DNA of 9,776 nt, taken from Nocardioides sp. GTDB taxonomy: Bacteria > Actinomycetota > Actinomycetes > Propionibacteriales > Nocardioidaceae. The first letter of the stretch is position 1; the number at the start of each line of letters is the position of its first letter. The DNA lies in NCBI GenBank assembly GCA_029264225.1, contig JARICB010000039.1:1-9776 (forward strand), read 5' to 3'. Below are positions 1-6,772 of this stretch, one piece after another. Both the position numbers and the translations under genes were made by a program. Under the pieces are notes generated by a model. It was not told the DNA's origin and did no database searches. It was given only the letters and a program-made list of their open reading frames with translations.

Positions 1-2166
1 GACCGTGTCGAGCGACATCGACTTGAACAGTGAGCCGGTGCGGGCCTTGGCCGACTTCGGCGCCCCCTCGGGCAGCTGCTCGGTGACGTAGGGGCCGAAG
101 CGACCGTTCTTGGCCACGACGACCAGCCCGGTCTCCGGGTGCTCGCCCAGCACCTGCTCCTCGCCGGCCGGGTTGGCGAGCAGTTCGCGGGCCTTGGCCA
201 GGGTCAGTTCGTCGGGCGGCAGGTCGTCGGGCACGTTGGCACGCACCAGGGCGCCCTCGTCGCCGTCGGGCCCGGGGCCCTCGACGTAGGGGCCGTAGCG
301 ACCGACACGCAGGTCGATGCCCTCGCCGAGCGGGAAGGTCGCCATCTCCTTGGCGTCGATGTCGCCGAGCTCGTTGACGAGCGTCTTGAGCCCTTCCACG
401 TCGTCGGTGCCGTAGTAGAACTCGCCGAGCTCGGTCTCGCGGTTGCGGCGACCACCGGCGATGTCGTCGAGCACGTCTTCCATCCGCGCGGTGAACTCAT
501 AGGAGATCTGTCGCGGGAAGTGGGCCACCAGCAGCCGAACGACGGAGAAGGCCAGCCAGGCCGGCACCAGGGCCGAGCCCTTCTTGTAGACGTAGCCGCG
601 GTTGACGATGGTGCCCATGATGGCGGCGTACGTCGAGGGGCGACCGATCGCGCGCTCTTCGAGCTCCTTGATCAGCGTCGGCTCGGTGTAGCGGGCCGGA
701 GGCTTGGTCTCGTGACCGGCAGCCTGGATCGAGGCGGCCGAGACAGCAGCACCCTCGACCAGGTTGGGCAAACGGGTCTCCTGGTCGTCGCGGGCCACCG
801 AGTCGTCGGTGCCCTCGACGTAGGCCTTGAGGAAGCCGTGGAAGGTGATGGTGCGGCCGCTGGAGGAGAAGACGACGTCTTCGCCGGTGCCGGCGGCGCC
901 GCCGATGCGGATCGAGACCGACTGGCCGGTCGCGTCCTTCATCTGGGAGGCGACGGTGCGCATCCAGATCAGCTCGTAGAGGCGGAACTGCTCGCCCTTG
1001 AGTCCGGTCTGCGCAGGCGTACGGAACGTGTCGCCGGCGGGCCGGATGGCCTCGTGGGCCTCCTGCGCGTTCTTGATCTTGGAGGCGTAGGTGCGGGGCG
1101 CGTCGGGCAGGTACTCCGCGCCGTACAGCTCACGCACCTGCTCGCGGGCCGCGTTGATCGCACCGCCCGACAGAGTGGTGGAGTCGGTACGCATGTAGGT
1201 GATGTGGCCGCTCTCGTAGAGCCGCTGGGCCACCGACATGGTGACGCTGGAGCTCATCGAGAGCTTGCGTCCGGCTTCCTGCTGGAGTGTGGTGGTGCGG
1301 AACGGCGCATAGGGCGAGCGACGGTAGGGCTTGGACTCGACCGAGCGGACGACGTACGTCGTGTCCTCCAGCGCGCTGGCCAGGGCCTCGGCCCTGGTGC
1401 GGTCGAGGTGGACGATGTCGCTCTTCTTCAGCACCCCGTCCTGACCGAAGTCGCTGCCACGGGCAACCCGGGAGCCATCGACGGAGTAGAGCTTCGCCGG
1501 GAACATCCGCTGCTCGTGGGCGCTGCCCGCGTCGAAGGTGCCTTCGAGATCCCAGTAGGAGGCGAGCTTGAACTTCATCCGCTCCTTCTCCCGGTCGACG
1601 ACCAACCGGGTGGCCACCGACTGCACCCGGCCGGCGGAGAGGCCGGACATGACCTTCGTCCACAGCACCGGGGAGACCTCGTAGCCGTAGAGACGGTCCA
1701 GGATGCGGCGCGTCTCCTGCGCCTCGACCAGGTCCATGTCGAGCTCACGGGGGCTCTCGGCCGCCGCGAGGATGGCCGACTTGGTGATCTCGTGGAAGAC
1801 CATCCGCTTGACGGGGATGTTCTTGGGCTTCAGCTCATCGAGCAGGTGCCAGGCGATGGCCTCGCCCTCGCGGTCCTCATCCGTGGCGAGGTAGAGCTCG
1901 TCGGCATCCTTGAGCAACTGCTTGAGCTTGGCGATGTGGCTCTTCTTGTCGCGCGGCACCACGTAGTAGGGCACGAAGCCGTTGTCGACGTCGACAGCAA
2001 GACGACCCCACGGCTTGTCCTTGATCTTGGCCGGGGTGTCGGCGGCATTGTTGGGTAGGTCACGGATGTGACCGATCGAAGACTCGACGACATACCCGCT
2101 GCCGAGGTAGCCGCCGATCATCTGCGCCTTCTTGGGCGACTCGACGATGACCAGCTTGTGTGCCAC
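1..2166 (-). CDS. topA: DNA topoisomerase I (type IA), C-terminus cut off by window edge
   Basis: Type IA topoisomerase, which relaxes negative supercoils by cutting and passing single DNA strands through a covalent 5'-phosphotyrosine. The 722 visible codons are open to the left edge. The TOPRIM domain starts at once: IVESPKKA has the catalytic Glu9, and DEDREGEA gives Asp96, Asp98 and Glu100, the metal-binding acids. The nucleophile is Tyr324 in ITYMRTDS (Tyr319 in E. coli), preceded by the conserved SAGRVQSVATRLV stretch and followed by EAHEAIRP. Two C-terminal DNA-binding repeats are visible, GRYGPYV near residue 622 and GRFGPYV near 688. No cysteine zinc fingers appear, as is known for actinobacterial TopA. 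Actinobacterial TopA is usually 900 or more residues, so about 200 are probably missing. The GTG start at 2164-2166 follows AGGAG with a 5-base spacer and aligns Glu9 with E. coli Glu9. No frameshift seen. Confidence 0.97.
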   Translation of the reverse strand, partial: MAHKLVIVESPKKAQMIGGYLGSGYVVESSIGHIRDLPNNAADTPAKIKDKPWGRLAVDVDNGFVPYYVVPRDKKSHIAKLKQLLKDADELYLATDEDREGEAIAWHLLDELKPKNIPVKRMVFHEITKSAILAAAESPRELDMDLVEAQETRRILDRLYGYEVSPVLWTKVMSGLSAGRVQSVATRLVVDREKERMKFKLASYWDLEGTFDAGSAHEQRMFPAKLYSVDGSRVARGSDFGQDGVLKKSDIVHLDRTRAEALASALEDTTYVVRSVESKPYRRSPYAPFRTTTLQQEAGRKLSMSSSVTMSVAQRLYESGHITYMRTDSTTLSGGAINAAREQVRELYGAEYLPDAPRTYASKIKNAQEAHEAIRPAGDTFRTPAQTGLKGEQFRLYELIWMRTVASQMKDATGQSVSIRIGGAAGTGEDVVFSSSGRTITFHGFLKAYVEGTDDSVARDDQETRLPNLVEGAAVSAASIQAAGHETKPPARYTEPTLIKELEERAIGRPSTYAAIMGTIVNRGYVYKKGSALVPAWLAFSVVRLLVAHFPRQISYEFTARMEDVLDDIAGGRRNRETELGEFYYGTDDVEGLKTLVNELGDIDAKEMATFPLGEGIDLRVGRYGPYVEGPGPDGDEGALVRANVPDDLPPDELTLAKARELLANPAGEEQVLGEHPETGLVVVAKNGRFGPYVTEQLPEGAPKSAKARTGSLFKSMSLDTV

Positions 2167-2205
2167 TTCTACTCCTGCTCCCTGCCAATGGACCACCACG
2201 AAACG

Positions 2206-2245
2206 CGTGATGCGCGGCAACCGTAGCGCCAACGTGATGGGCGGC
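2206..2245. repeat. Pair of 13-base direct repeats in the topA leader region
   Basis: On the plus strand CGTGATGCGCGGC (2206-2218) and CGTGATGGGCGGC (2233-2245) match at 12 of 13 bases, 27 bases apart. They lie 40-80 bases upstream of the topA start and flank the candidate -10 element. They could be a tandem protein-binding site; chance similarity in GC-rich DNA is also possible. Confidence 0.35.
2220..2225 (-). promoter_or_regulatory. Candidate -10 element of a topA promoter
   Basis: The minus strand reads TACGGT, fitting the actinobacterial housekeeping pattern TANNNT. It would place transcription start near 2213, about 47 bases before the topA GTG codon. No convincing -35 hexamer is visible. 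The element lies in the 132-base gap upstream of topA, where a promoter is expected because a hairpin separates topA from the preceding methyltransferase gene. Confidence 0.2.
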
Positions 2246-2260
2246 CACTGCTCAGTGGCC
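2243..2260 (-). terminator. Hairpin after the methyltransferase gene, possible terminator
   Basis: GGCCACTG (2243-2250) and CAGTGGCC (2253-2260) form a perfect 8-bp inverted repeat. It begins 38 bases beyond the stop codon of the upstream minus-strand methyltransferase gene. There is no T-run after it, which is common in actinobacterial terminators but leaves an operator role open. A second small dyad, TGCAC-AGA-GTGCA, lies beside it at 2263-2275. Confidence 0.4.
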
Positions 2261-2298
2261 TCTGCACAGAGTGCACCACACCCGACAGCCGCCGTAAG

Positions 2299-3741
2299 TC
2301 AGGCGGTCAGGAAGCCCTCGTCGAGCAGGTCCCGAGCGAGCGGCAGATACCTCGTGTGGAGCGCGTCTGCGTCGGCGTCGGTGATCTCCGCGACCGCGTC
2401 GAGGATCTGTCCGAGTGAGAGGTCACCGTCGCAGGCACCGATCAGCGCCGCCTCGACCGTGTCGACCTGGCGGGCGCGCCGGAAACCGCGCTGCTGGCGC
2501 ACCACGATGGTCGCCGGGTCCTCGGCGCCGGGCGCCCCCTGCGTCTCCTGGAGTACGTCGGGGCGCGCGACGAGGCGCGTGGCCGCGTCGATCTTGATCC
2601 GGGTGGCGGCGAAGTGGTCGGCGATGGCCGGCCCGATCGGCTGCTCCACGTCGTAGCGCCACTCCTCGAGCCGGTGCTGACCGGTGCCGCCGGCGCGCAG
2701 GTTGATCCAGCCGAAGCCGACTCCCTCGATGCCCTGCTCGTCGAACCACGAGAGCCACGTGTCGTAGCGGCGCGGGTACTCCGGCGACCCGTGCACGCCT
2801 TCATCCTTGAGCCACAACTCGACGTACTCACTCGGGTCGATCACCTCGCGCTGGATCACGAGGGAGTCGCAGTCGTCGCTGAGCCAACTGCCGAGCCGCT
2901 CCTCCCAGTCGGAGCCCCGCACGATCGACCAGTTCGCCAGGATCTGGCACAGGCCGCCGGCGGCGAGGTAGGACGGTGCGGCGCGCACGATGTCTTCGAC
3001 GACACGGTCGCCGGGCAGACCGGAGTCACGGTAGACCAGCCGTTCGCCGGTGGCTGGGCTGATCACGAACGGTGGATTGGTGGCGATCAGATCGAACCGC
3101 TCGCCCGCGACCGGAGCGAAGTAGGAGCCCTCACGCACGTCAACCGGCACGTCGTTGAGTTGAGCGTTGAGGCGGGTCATCCACAGGGCCCGCTGGTTCA
3201 CGTCGGTCGCGACGACCTCGCGGGTGTGGGTGGCCAGGTGCAGGGCCTGCACGCCGCAGCCGGTGCCGAGGTCGAGGGCTCGGCCGACGTCTTCGCGCAC
3301 CGTCAACTGCGCCAGGCTGGTCGAGGCGCTGGAGATGCCGAGCACATGGTTGGCGCCGACCCGGTTGGGCGCGCCGTCGAGGCCGGGGGTGAGGTCGGAG
3401 ACGACCCACAGGTCGAGGCCGTCACTGGAGTAGGGGCGCACGTCCATCCGTGCGGCCACCTCCCCGACGCTCTGCTCGAGCAGACCGGCATTGCAGAGCC
3501 GGTCCACCAGTGCGGGCAGCGCCTGCTCGGCCTCGTCATGGGAGACGGGCGTCTGGAGCAGGAACAGCCGGGTCAGCGTGCTCAACGCACTGCCGTCGGT
3601 CGTACGACGCAGGCCTGGCGTGGTCTCGTTGCGACTCAACGCCCGGTGCGCCTGCTCGCCCAGCAGGTCGGCCACGGCGTCGTAGGTGAAGTCCGCGGAT
3701 ACCAGCGCCTCACGCAGGGGGCCGGCGAAGTCGATACTCAT
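2299..3741 (-). CDS. Class I SAM-dependent methyltransferase with NPPF motif, substrate unknown
   Basis: A 480-residue protein with three parts. Residues 1 to about 115 form a helical, winged-helix-like N-terminal region (it contains LTRLFLLQTPVSHDEAEQAL). Residues about 125-315 are a Rossmann methyltransferase core with SAM-binding motif I LDLGTGCGVQ (157-165), acidic motif II ending VVATD (Asp180) and the catalytic-type NPPF (222-225). About 165 further residues end in a second winged-helix-like helical stretch (430-480). NPPF/NPPY motifs are known from enzymes methylating amino groups of adenine, guanine or glutamine (RsmC/RlmG, PrmC, N6-adenine families), so an RNA, DNA or protein nitrogen is the likely target; the substrate cannot be told. 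The ATG at 3741 is preferred: GAGG lies 8 bases upstream, and a longer reading from GTG 3804 would translate the hppA terminator hairpin. Downstream lies topA; upstream is hppA. The association is conserved in actinobacteria. Confidence 0.88.
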   Translation of the reverse strand: MSIDFAGPLREALVSADFTYDAVADLLGEQAHRALSRNETTPGLRRTTDGSALSTLTRLFLLQTPVSHDEAEQALPALVDRLCNAGLLEQSVGEVAARMDVRPYSSDGLDLWVVSDLTPGLDGAPNRVGANHVLGISSASTSLAQLTVREDVGRALDLGTGCGVQALHLATHTREVVATDVNQRALWMTRLNAQLNDVPVDVREGSYFAPVAGERFDLIATNPPFVISPATGERLVYRDSGLPGDRVVEDIVRAAPSYLAAGGLCQILANWSIVRGSDWEERLGSWLSDDCDSLVIQREVIDPSEYVELWLKDEGVHGSPEYPRRYDTWLSWFDEQGIEGVGFGWINLRAGGTGQHRLEEWRYDVEQPIGPAIADHFAATRIKIDAATRLVARPDVLQETQGAPGAEDPATIVVRQQRGFRRARQVDTVEAALIGACDGDLSLGQILDAVAEITDADADALHTRYLPLARDLLDEGFLTA

Positions 3742-3762
3742 GCCACCAGCCTCGCAGACGAA

Positions 3763-3790
3763 CGGCCCGCCGGGAGATCCCGGCGGGCCG
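3763..3790 (-). terminator. Strong GC-rich hairpin terminator after hppA
   Basis: CGGCCCGCCGGG (3763-3774) and CCCGGCGGGCCG (3779-3790) form a perfect 12-bp stem with a 4-base AGAT loop, starting 14 bases beyond the hppA stop codon at 3805-3807. The minus strand continues TTCGTCTGC, only slightly T-rich, as in many high-GC intrinsic terminators. Being symmetric it could also act on the opposite strand. It lies 21 bases upstream of the methyltransferase ATG, so it may attenuate readthrough into that gene. Confidence 0.8.
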
Positions 3791-3804
3791 TCTCGCAGGA
3801 GCAC

Positions 3805-6126
3805 TCAGAGGACGATGATCCCTTCCGTCTCGTCGTCACTGATCACGATCTCGCGCTGCTTGGAGATGTAGACAGACGTCGCGATGATCACGACTGCGAC
3901 CAGGGCGATGGCGATCCGGATTCCGTCGTGCTGGTCCTCACCGACACTCATGGACACGACGGCACTCGCGATGAGCAGCGAGACCAGGTTCATGACCTTG
4001 ATCAGCGGGTTGATCGCCGGGCCGGCGGTGTCCTTGAACGGGTCACCGACGGTGTCACCGATGACGGTGGCCTCGTGGGCGGATGAGCCCTTGCCGCCGT
4101 GGTTGCCGTCCTCGACGATCTTCTTGGCGTTGTCCCACGCGCCACCGGCGTTGGCCAGGAAGACGGCCATCAAGGTGCCGGTGCCGATCGCGCCGGCCAG
4201 GAAGCCGGCGAGTGCAGTGACGCCGAGACCGAAGCCGACCGCGACCGGAGCCAGCACGGCCAGGATGCCGGGCGTGACCAACTCGCGCAGCGAGTCGCGG
4301 GTCACGATGTCGACGACCTTGCCGTACTCGGGGCGACCGGTGCCCTCCATGATCCCGGGAATCTCGCGGAACTGGCGACGTACCTCGTAGACGACCGCAC
4401 CCGCTGCCCGGCCGACGGCACTGATGGCCAGGCCGGAGAACAGGAAGACGACCGCCGAGCCGAGGAGTACGCCGACCAGCACGGCCGGGTTGTAGACGGC
4501 GAAGTTCAGCGCGTTGGCCTCTTCGAAGCTCGGCTTGGCCTCGGACAGCGCCTCGAAGACCGAGGTCGCATACGACCCGAACAGGGCGGTTGCCGCCAAC
4601 ACCGCCGTGGCGATCGCGATGCCCTTGGTGATGGCCTTCGTGGTGTTGCCGACCGCGTCGAGCTCGCTGAGGATCTGGGCGCCCTCGGGGCTCACGTCGC
4701 CCGACATCTCGGCGATGCCCTGGGCGTTGTCGGAGACCGGACCGAAGGTGTCCATCGCGACGATCACGCCGACGGTGGTCAACAGACCACAGCCAGCGAG
4801 CGCCACCGCGAAGAGCGACACCGTCAGGGTCGCGCCGCCGAGCAGGAACGCGCCGAAGACGGCCGCGCCGATGACCAGCGTCGTGTAGACGGCCGACTCG
4901 AAGCCGACGGCAAGTCCGCTCAGGATGACGGTGGCAGCGCCGGTCAGCGAGGTCCGGCCGACGTCCTTGACCGGCCGATATTCGGTGCCGGTGAAATAGC
5001 CGGTGAGCGCCAGGATGCCGGCGGCCATAACGATGCCGATGACCACGGCTGCCGAGGCGATGAACCGCGGATCACCGTCAGCGACCACCTCGAGGTCGCG
5101 GACCATGTCGATGCCGGTGATGTTGTTGAAGTCGGCGAACGACGAAGGCAGGTAGACGTAGCTGAGCAGCACCGACAAGCCAGCACCGACGGCAGCCGAG
5201 AGGTAGAAGGCCTGATTGATCGTCCGCAGGCCGCTCACGCCAACGCGGGGGCGGGTCAGGAAGATCCCCAGGATGGCCGTCAGCACCCCGATGGCCGGGA
5301 TGAGCAGCGGGAAGACCAGGCCAGCGTTACCGAAGGCCTGGGAGCCCAGGATGAGCGCGGCGACCAACGTCACGGCGTAGGACTCGAAGAGGTCGGCGGC
5401 CATGCCTGCACAGTCGCCGACGTTGTCGCCGACGTTGTCGGCGATCGTCGCTGCGTTGCGCGGGTCGTCCTCGGGGATGTTGTGCTCCACCTTGCCGACC
5501 AGGTCGGCACCGACGTCGGCCGCCTTGGTGAAGATGCCGCCACCGACGCGCATGAACATCGCGAGGAGCGCGGCACCGAAACCGAAGCCTTCCAGCACGT
5601 GAGCAGCCTCGTGCTTGAAGATCAGCACGACGGAACTGGCACCGAGCAGCCCGAGACCGACGGTGGCCATGCCGACGAACGCCCCCGTACGGAGGCCGAT
5701 CGTCATGGCCGGCTCGCGGCCCGTGGTGTCGGCCGCAGCCGCCACCCGCAGGTTGGCGCGCACGGCCAGGCTCATCCCGAGGTAGCCGATGGCTGCCGAG
5801 AAGCCGGCGCCCACCAGGAAGAAGACCGAGCGACCTATGCGCACACCCATCGTTTCCGCGGGCAGCGCCAGCAGCACGAAGAAGGCGATGGCAGCAAAGA
5901 CCGCCAGCGTGCGGAATTGCCTCGTCAGGTAGGCGGTCGCGCCCTCCTGCACGGCTCTGGCGATGGTCTTCATGTTGTCGGTGCCTTCAGGGGCGGCCAT
6001 CACTTGCTGGCGGAACACCGCAGCCATCGCGAGCGCGGCGAGCGCGATCACGGCGACGACGATGACCAGAGTGAGATTGCCACCAGTGAGTTCCGGCTCC
6101 GCAACGACGGGAAGTATCCCAATCAT
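3805..6126 (-). CDS. hppA: Membrane-bound proton-translocating pyrophosphatase, K+-independent type
   Basis: An integral membrane pump of 773 residues, the usual size, with about 16 transmembrane helices. It couples hydrolysis of pyrophosphate to proton export. The family signature is intact: EDDPRNAATIADNVGDNVGDCAGMAADLFE lies within residues 219-248. DNAQGIAEMSG (467-476), GGAWDNAKK (661-669) and GDTVGDPFKDTAGPAINPLIK (690-710) carry the other substrate- and Mg2+-binding acids and lysines. GNTTKA at 493-498 has lysine (Lys497) where K+-dependent enzymes have alanine; work on the Carboxydothermus enzyme tied this lysine to K+ independence. The ATG is certain: AGGAGG lies 7 bases upstream and the protein begins with a hydrophobic helix. 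hppA is flanked upstream by bldG and followed by a strong terminator. Candidate CRP-like operators lie 55-95 bases before the start. Proton rather than sodium pumping is inferred from the subclass. Confidence 0.97.
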   Translation of the reverse strand: MIGILPVVAEPELTGGNLTLVIVVAVIALAALAMAAVFRQQVMAAPEGTDNMKTIARAVQEGATAYLTRQFRTLAVFAAIAFFVLLALPAETMGVRIGRSVFFLVGAGFSAAIGYLGMSLAVRANLRVAAAADTTGREPAMTIGLRTGAFVGMATVGLGLLGASSVVLIFKHEAAHVLEGFGFGAALLAMFMRVGGGIFTKAADVGADLVGKVEHNIPEDDPRNAATIADNVGDNVGDCAGMAADLFESYAVTLVAALILGSQAFGNAGLVFPLLIPAIGVLTAILGIFLTRPRVGVSGLRTINQAFYLSAAVGAGLSVLLSYVYLPSSFADFNNITGIDMVRDLEVVADGDPRFIASAAVVIGIVMAAGILALTGYFTGTEYRPVKDVGRTSLTGAATVILSGLAVGFESAVYTTLVIGAAVFGAFLLGGATLTVSLFAVALAGCGLLTTVGVIVAMDTFGPVSDNAQGIAEMSGDVSPEGAQILSELDAVGNTTKAITKGIAIATAVLAATALFGSYATSVFEALSEAKPSFEEANALNFAVYNPAVLVGVLLGSAVVFLFSGLAISAVGRAAGAVVYEVRRQFREIPGIMEGTGRPEYGKVVDIVTRDSLRELVTPGILAVLAPVAVGFGLGVTALAGFLAGAIGTGTLMAVFLANAGGAWDNAKKIVEDGNHGGKGSSAHEATVIGDTVGDPFKDTAGPAINPLIKVMNLVSLLIASAVVSMSVGEDQHDGIRIAIALVAVVIIATSVYISKQREIVISDDETEGIIVL

Positions 6127-6133
6127 GTGCGTT

Positions 6134-6139
6134 CCTCCT
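6134..6139 (-). promoter_or_regulatory. Consensus ribosome binding site of hppA
   Basis: The minus strand reads AGGAGG seven bases before the hppA ATG. It is the strongest Shine-Dalgarno sequence in the window, fixes the start codon and suggests high translation of the pump. Confidence 0.85.
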
Positions 6140-6169
6140 GGACTGGTTCAGTACCTGCGAACGCGCCGG

Positions 6170-6175
6170 AGTCTA
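6170..6175 (-). promoter_or_regulatory. Candidate -10 element of an hppA promoter
   Basis: The minus strand reads TAGACT, fitting TANNNT, 44 bases upstream of the hppA ATG. Transcription would start near 6163. No TTGACA-like -35 is evident at 17-18 bases, which would suit an activator-dependent promoter. The CRP-like sites lie just upstream, with centres near -26 and -50 relative to this start. Confidence 0.3.
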
Positions 6176-6181
6176 CTCATG

Positions 6182-6197
6182 TGTGACGCACCTCATG
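6182..6197. promoter_or_regulatory. Second, imperfect CRP-like site upstream of hppA
   Basis: TGTGA-N6-TCATG keeps one half-site exactly and the other only in part. It shares GTGTGACGC (6181-6189) with the perfect site 24 bases away (6205-6213). It is also embedded in a CTCATG/CATGAG inverted repeat (6176-6181 and 6194-6199). It would overlap the spacer of the candidate hppA promoter, the position expected for repression. Confidence 0.25.
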
Positions 6198-6205
6198 AGA
6201 AGGAG

Positions 6206-6221
6206 TGTGACGCGGGTCACA
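6206..6221. promoter_or_regulatory. Perfect CRP/GlxR-type palindrome upstream of hppA
   Basis: TGTGA-N6-TCACA is an exact match to the binding consensus of CRP-family regulators, known in actinobacteria as GlxR, Cmr or Rv3676. The symmetry extends one base each side: GTGTGAC and GTCACAC are perfect 7-base arms around GCGG. The centre lies about 88 bases upstream of the hppA ATG and about 48 bases after the bldG stop codon. It could instead be a short hairpin terminator for bldG, but the stem is only 7 bp and no T-run follows. Confidence 0.45.
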
Positions 6222-6261
6222 CGATCTCGTCAGGTCGAGCACCAGACGATGAGCGAGAGGG

Positions 6262-6597
6262 TCAGTGAGCGATCGAGGCGTTGGCGGAGCCGTGGATCAC
6301 GAAGACCTTCGCCAGACCGGTGATGCGGAAGATCTTCAGCAGTCGCTCCTGCGAGCAGATCAGCTCGAGTGAGCCGTCGTTGGCGCGCACCTTCTTCAGG
6401 CCGCCGACCAGGACTCCGAGGCCGGTGGAGTCGAGAAACTCGACTGCTTCCAGGTCGATCACGATGTGATAGGAGCCGCCCGCAACGAGCTCGGTGATCT
6501 GGTCGCGCAACTTGGGCGCGGTGTAGACGTCGATCTCGCCGCCCACCGCGACGACGGCGCGGCCATCTTGCTCGCGGGTCGCAAGGGTCAGATCCAC
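6262..6597 (-). CDS. bldG: BldG-like anti-sigma-factor antagonist (STAS domain)
   Basis: A single-domain STAS protein of 111 residues, the full length for the family. Such proteins bind anti-sigma kinases of the RsbW/SpoIIAB type and so free a stress or developmental sigma factor; the switch is phosphorylation of a conserved serine. That site is present as Ser57 in [29 protein letters not shown] (21-33) and [14 protein letters not shown] (86-99) closely resemble Streptomyces BldG as I remember it, and the flanking genes match the bldG locus. The GTG start at 6595-6597 is forced: an in-frame TGA lies a few codons upstream, and GGAG lies 5 bases before GTG. In Streptomyces an anti-sigma gene (SCO3548, apgA) follows bldG; here the next gene is hppA, 135 bases away, so the partner must be elsewhere or absent. 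Confidence 0.93.
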   Translation of the reverse strand: MDLTLATREQDGRAVVAVGGEIDVYTAPKLRDQITELVAGGSYHIVIDLEAVEFLDSTGLGVLVGGLKKVRANDGSLELICSQERLLKIFRITGLAKVFVIHGSANASIAH

Positions 6598-6689
6598 GAC
6601 TGCTCCAGGTCAAAAGTCATGTCATTCGAAACGCACTGCCCCGAATGCTGCCGAGAGTCATCCAACCATGAGACCCCGATCTCCGCAGA

Positions 6690-6715
6690 AGTACCCGGGT
6701 TACTTGTTAGTACCC
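6690..6715. promoter_or_regulatory. AGTACCC/GGGTACT motif array in the bldG-helicase divergent region
   Basis: AGTACCC occurs at 6690-6696 and 6709-6715, 19 bases apart, with a near-inverted copy GGGTTACT between them (6697-6704). On the minus strand this gives two GGGTAC hexamers 93 and 112 bases upstream of bldG. GGGTAC/T is the -10 pattern known for SigB/SigF-family stress promoters, but no GTTT -35 is found at the right distance. An operator for a dimeric repressor is an equal alternative. Confidence 0.25.
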
Positions 6716-6772
6716 GTCCTGCACTCCGCCCTTCGGGTAGGGGTGTCGGTGCCGTTTGCCACACTTCCGCAC

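Noticed and set aside
1380..1397. Inverted repeat CCAGGGC-CTCG-GCCCTGG
   Set aside because: It lies inside topA coding sequence; 7-base dyads are frequent by chance at this GC content and there is no sign of regulation.
139..2058. Plus-strand open frame of 639 codons antisense to topA
   Set aside because: It overlaps a fully conserved topoisomerase with all catalytic motifs; its translation is a low-complexity Gly/Val/Ala/Arg/Asp mix with no recognisable domain, typical of antisense frames in high-GC DNA.
2614..4086. Plus-strand open frame of 490 codons across the methyltransferase and the end of hppA
   Set aside because: It is antisense to two well-supported genes and crosses the terminator hairpin; the protein has no coherent hydrophobic or domain pattern.
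5401..5450. Tandem near-repeat of GCCGACGTTGTC units
   Set aside because: It encodes the conserved NVGDNVGD substrate-binding motif of the pyrophosphatase, so protein constraint explains it.
4099..6186. Plus-strand open frame of 695 codons antisense to hppA
   Set aside because: Its highly charged Asp/Arg/Gly/Gln/His composition is the mirror of membrane-protein codons on the other strand; no domain is recognisable.
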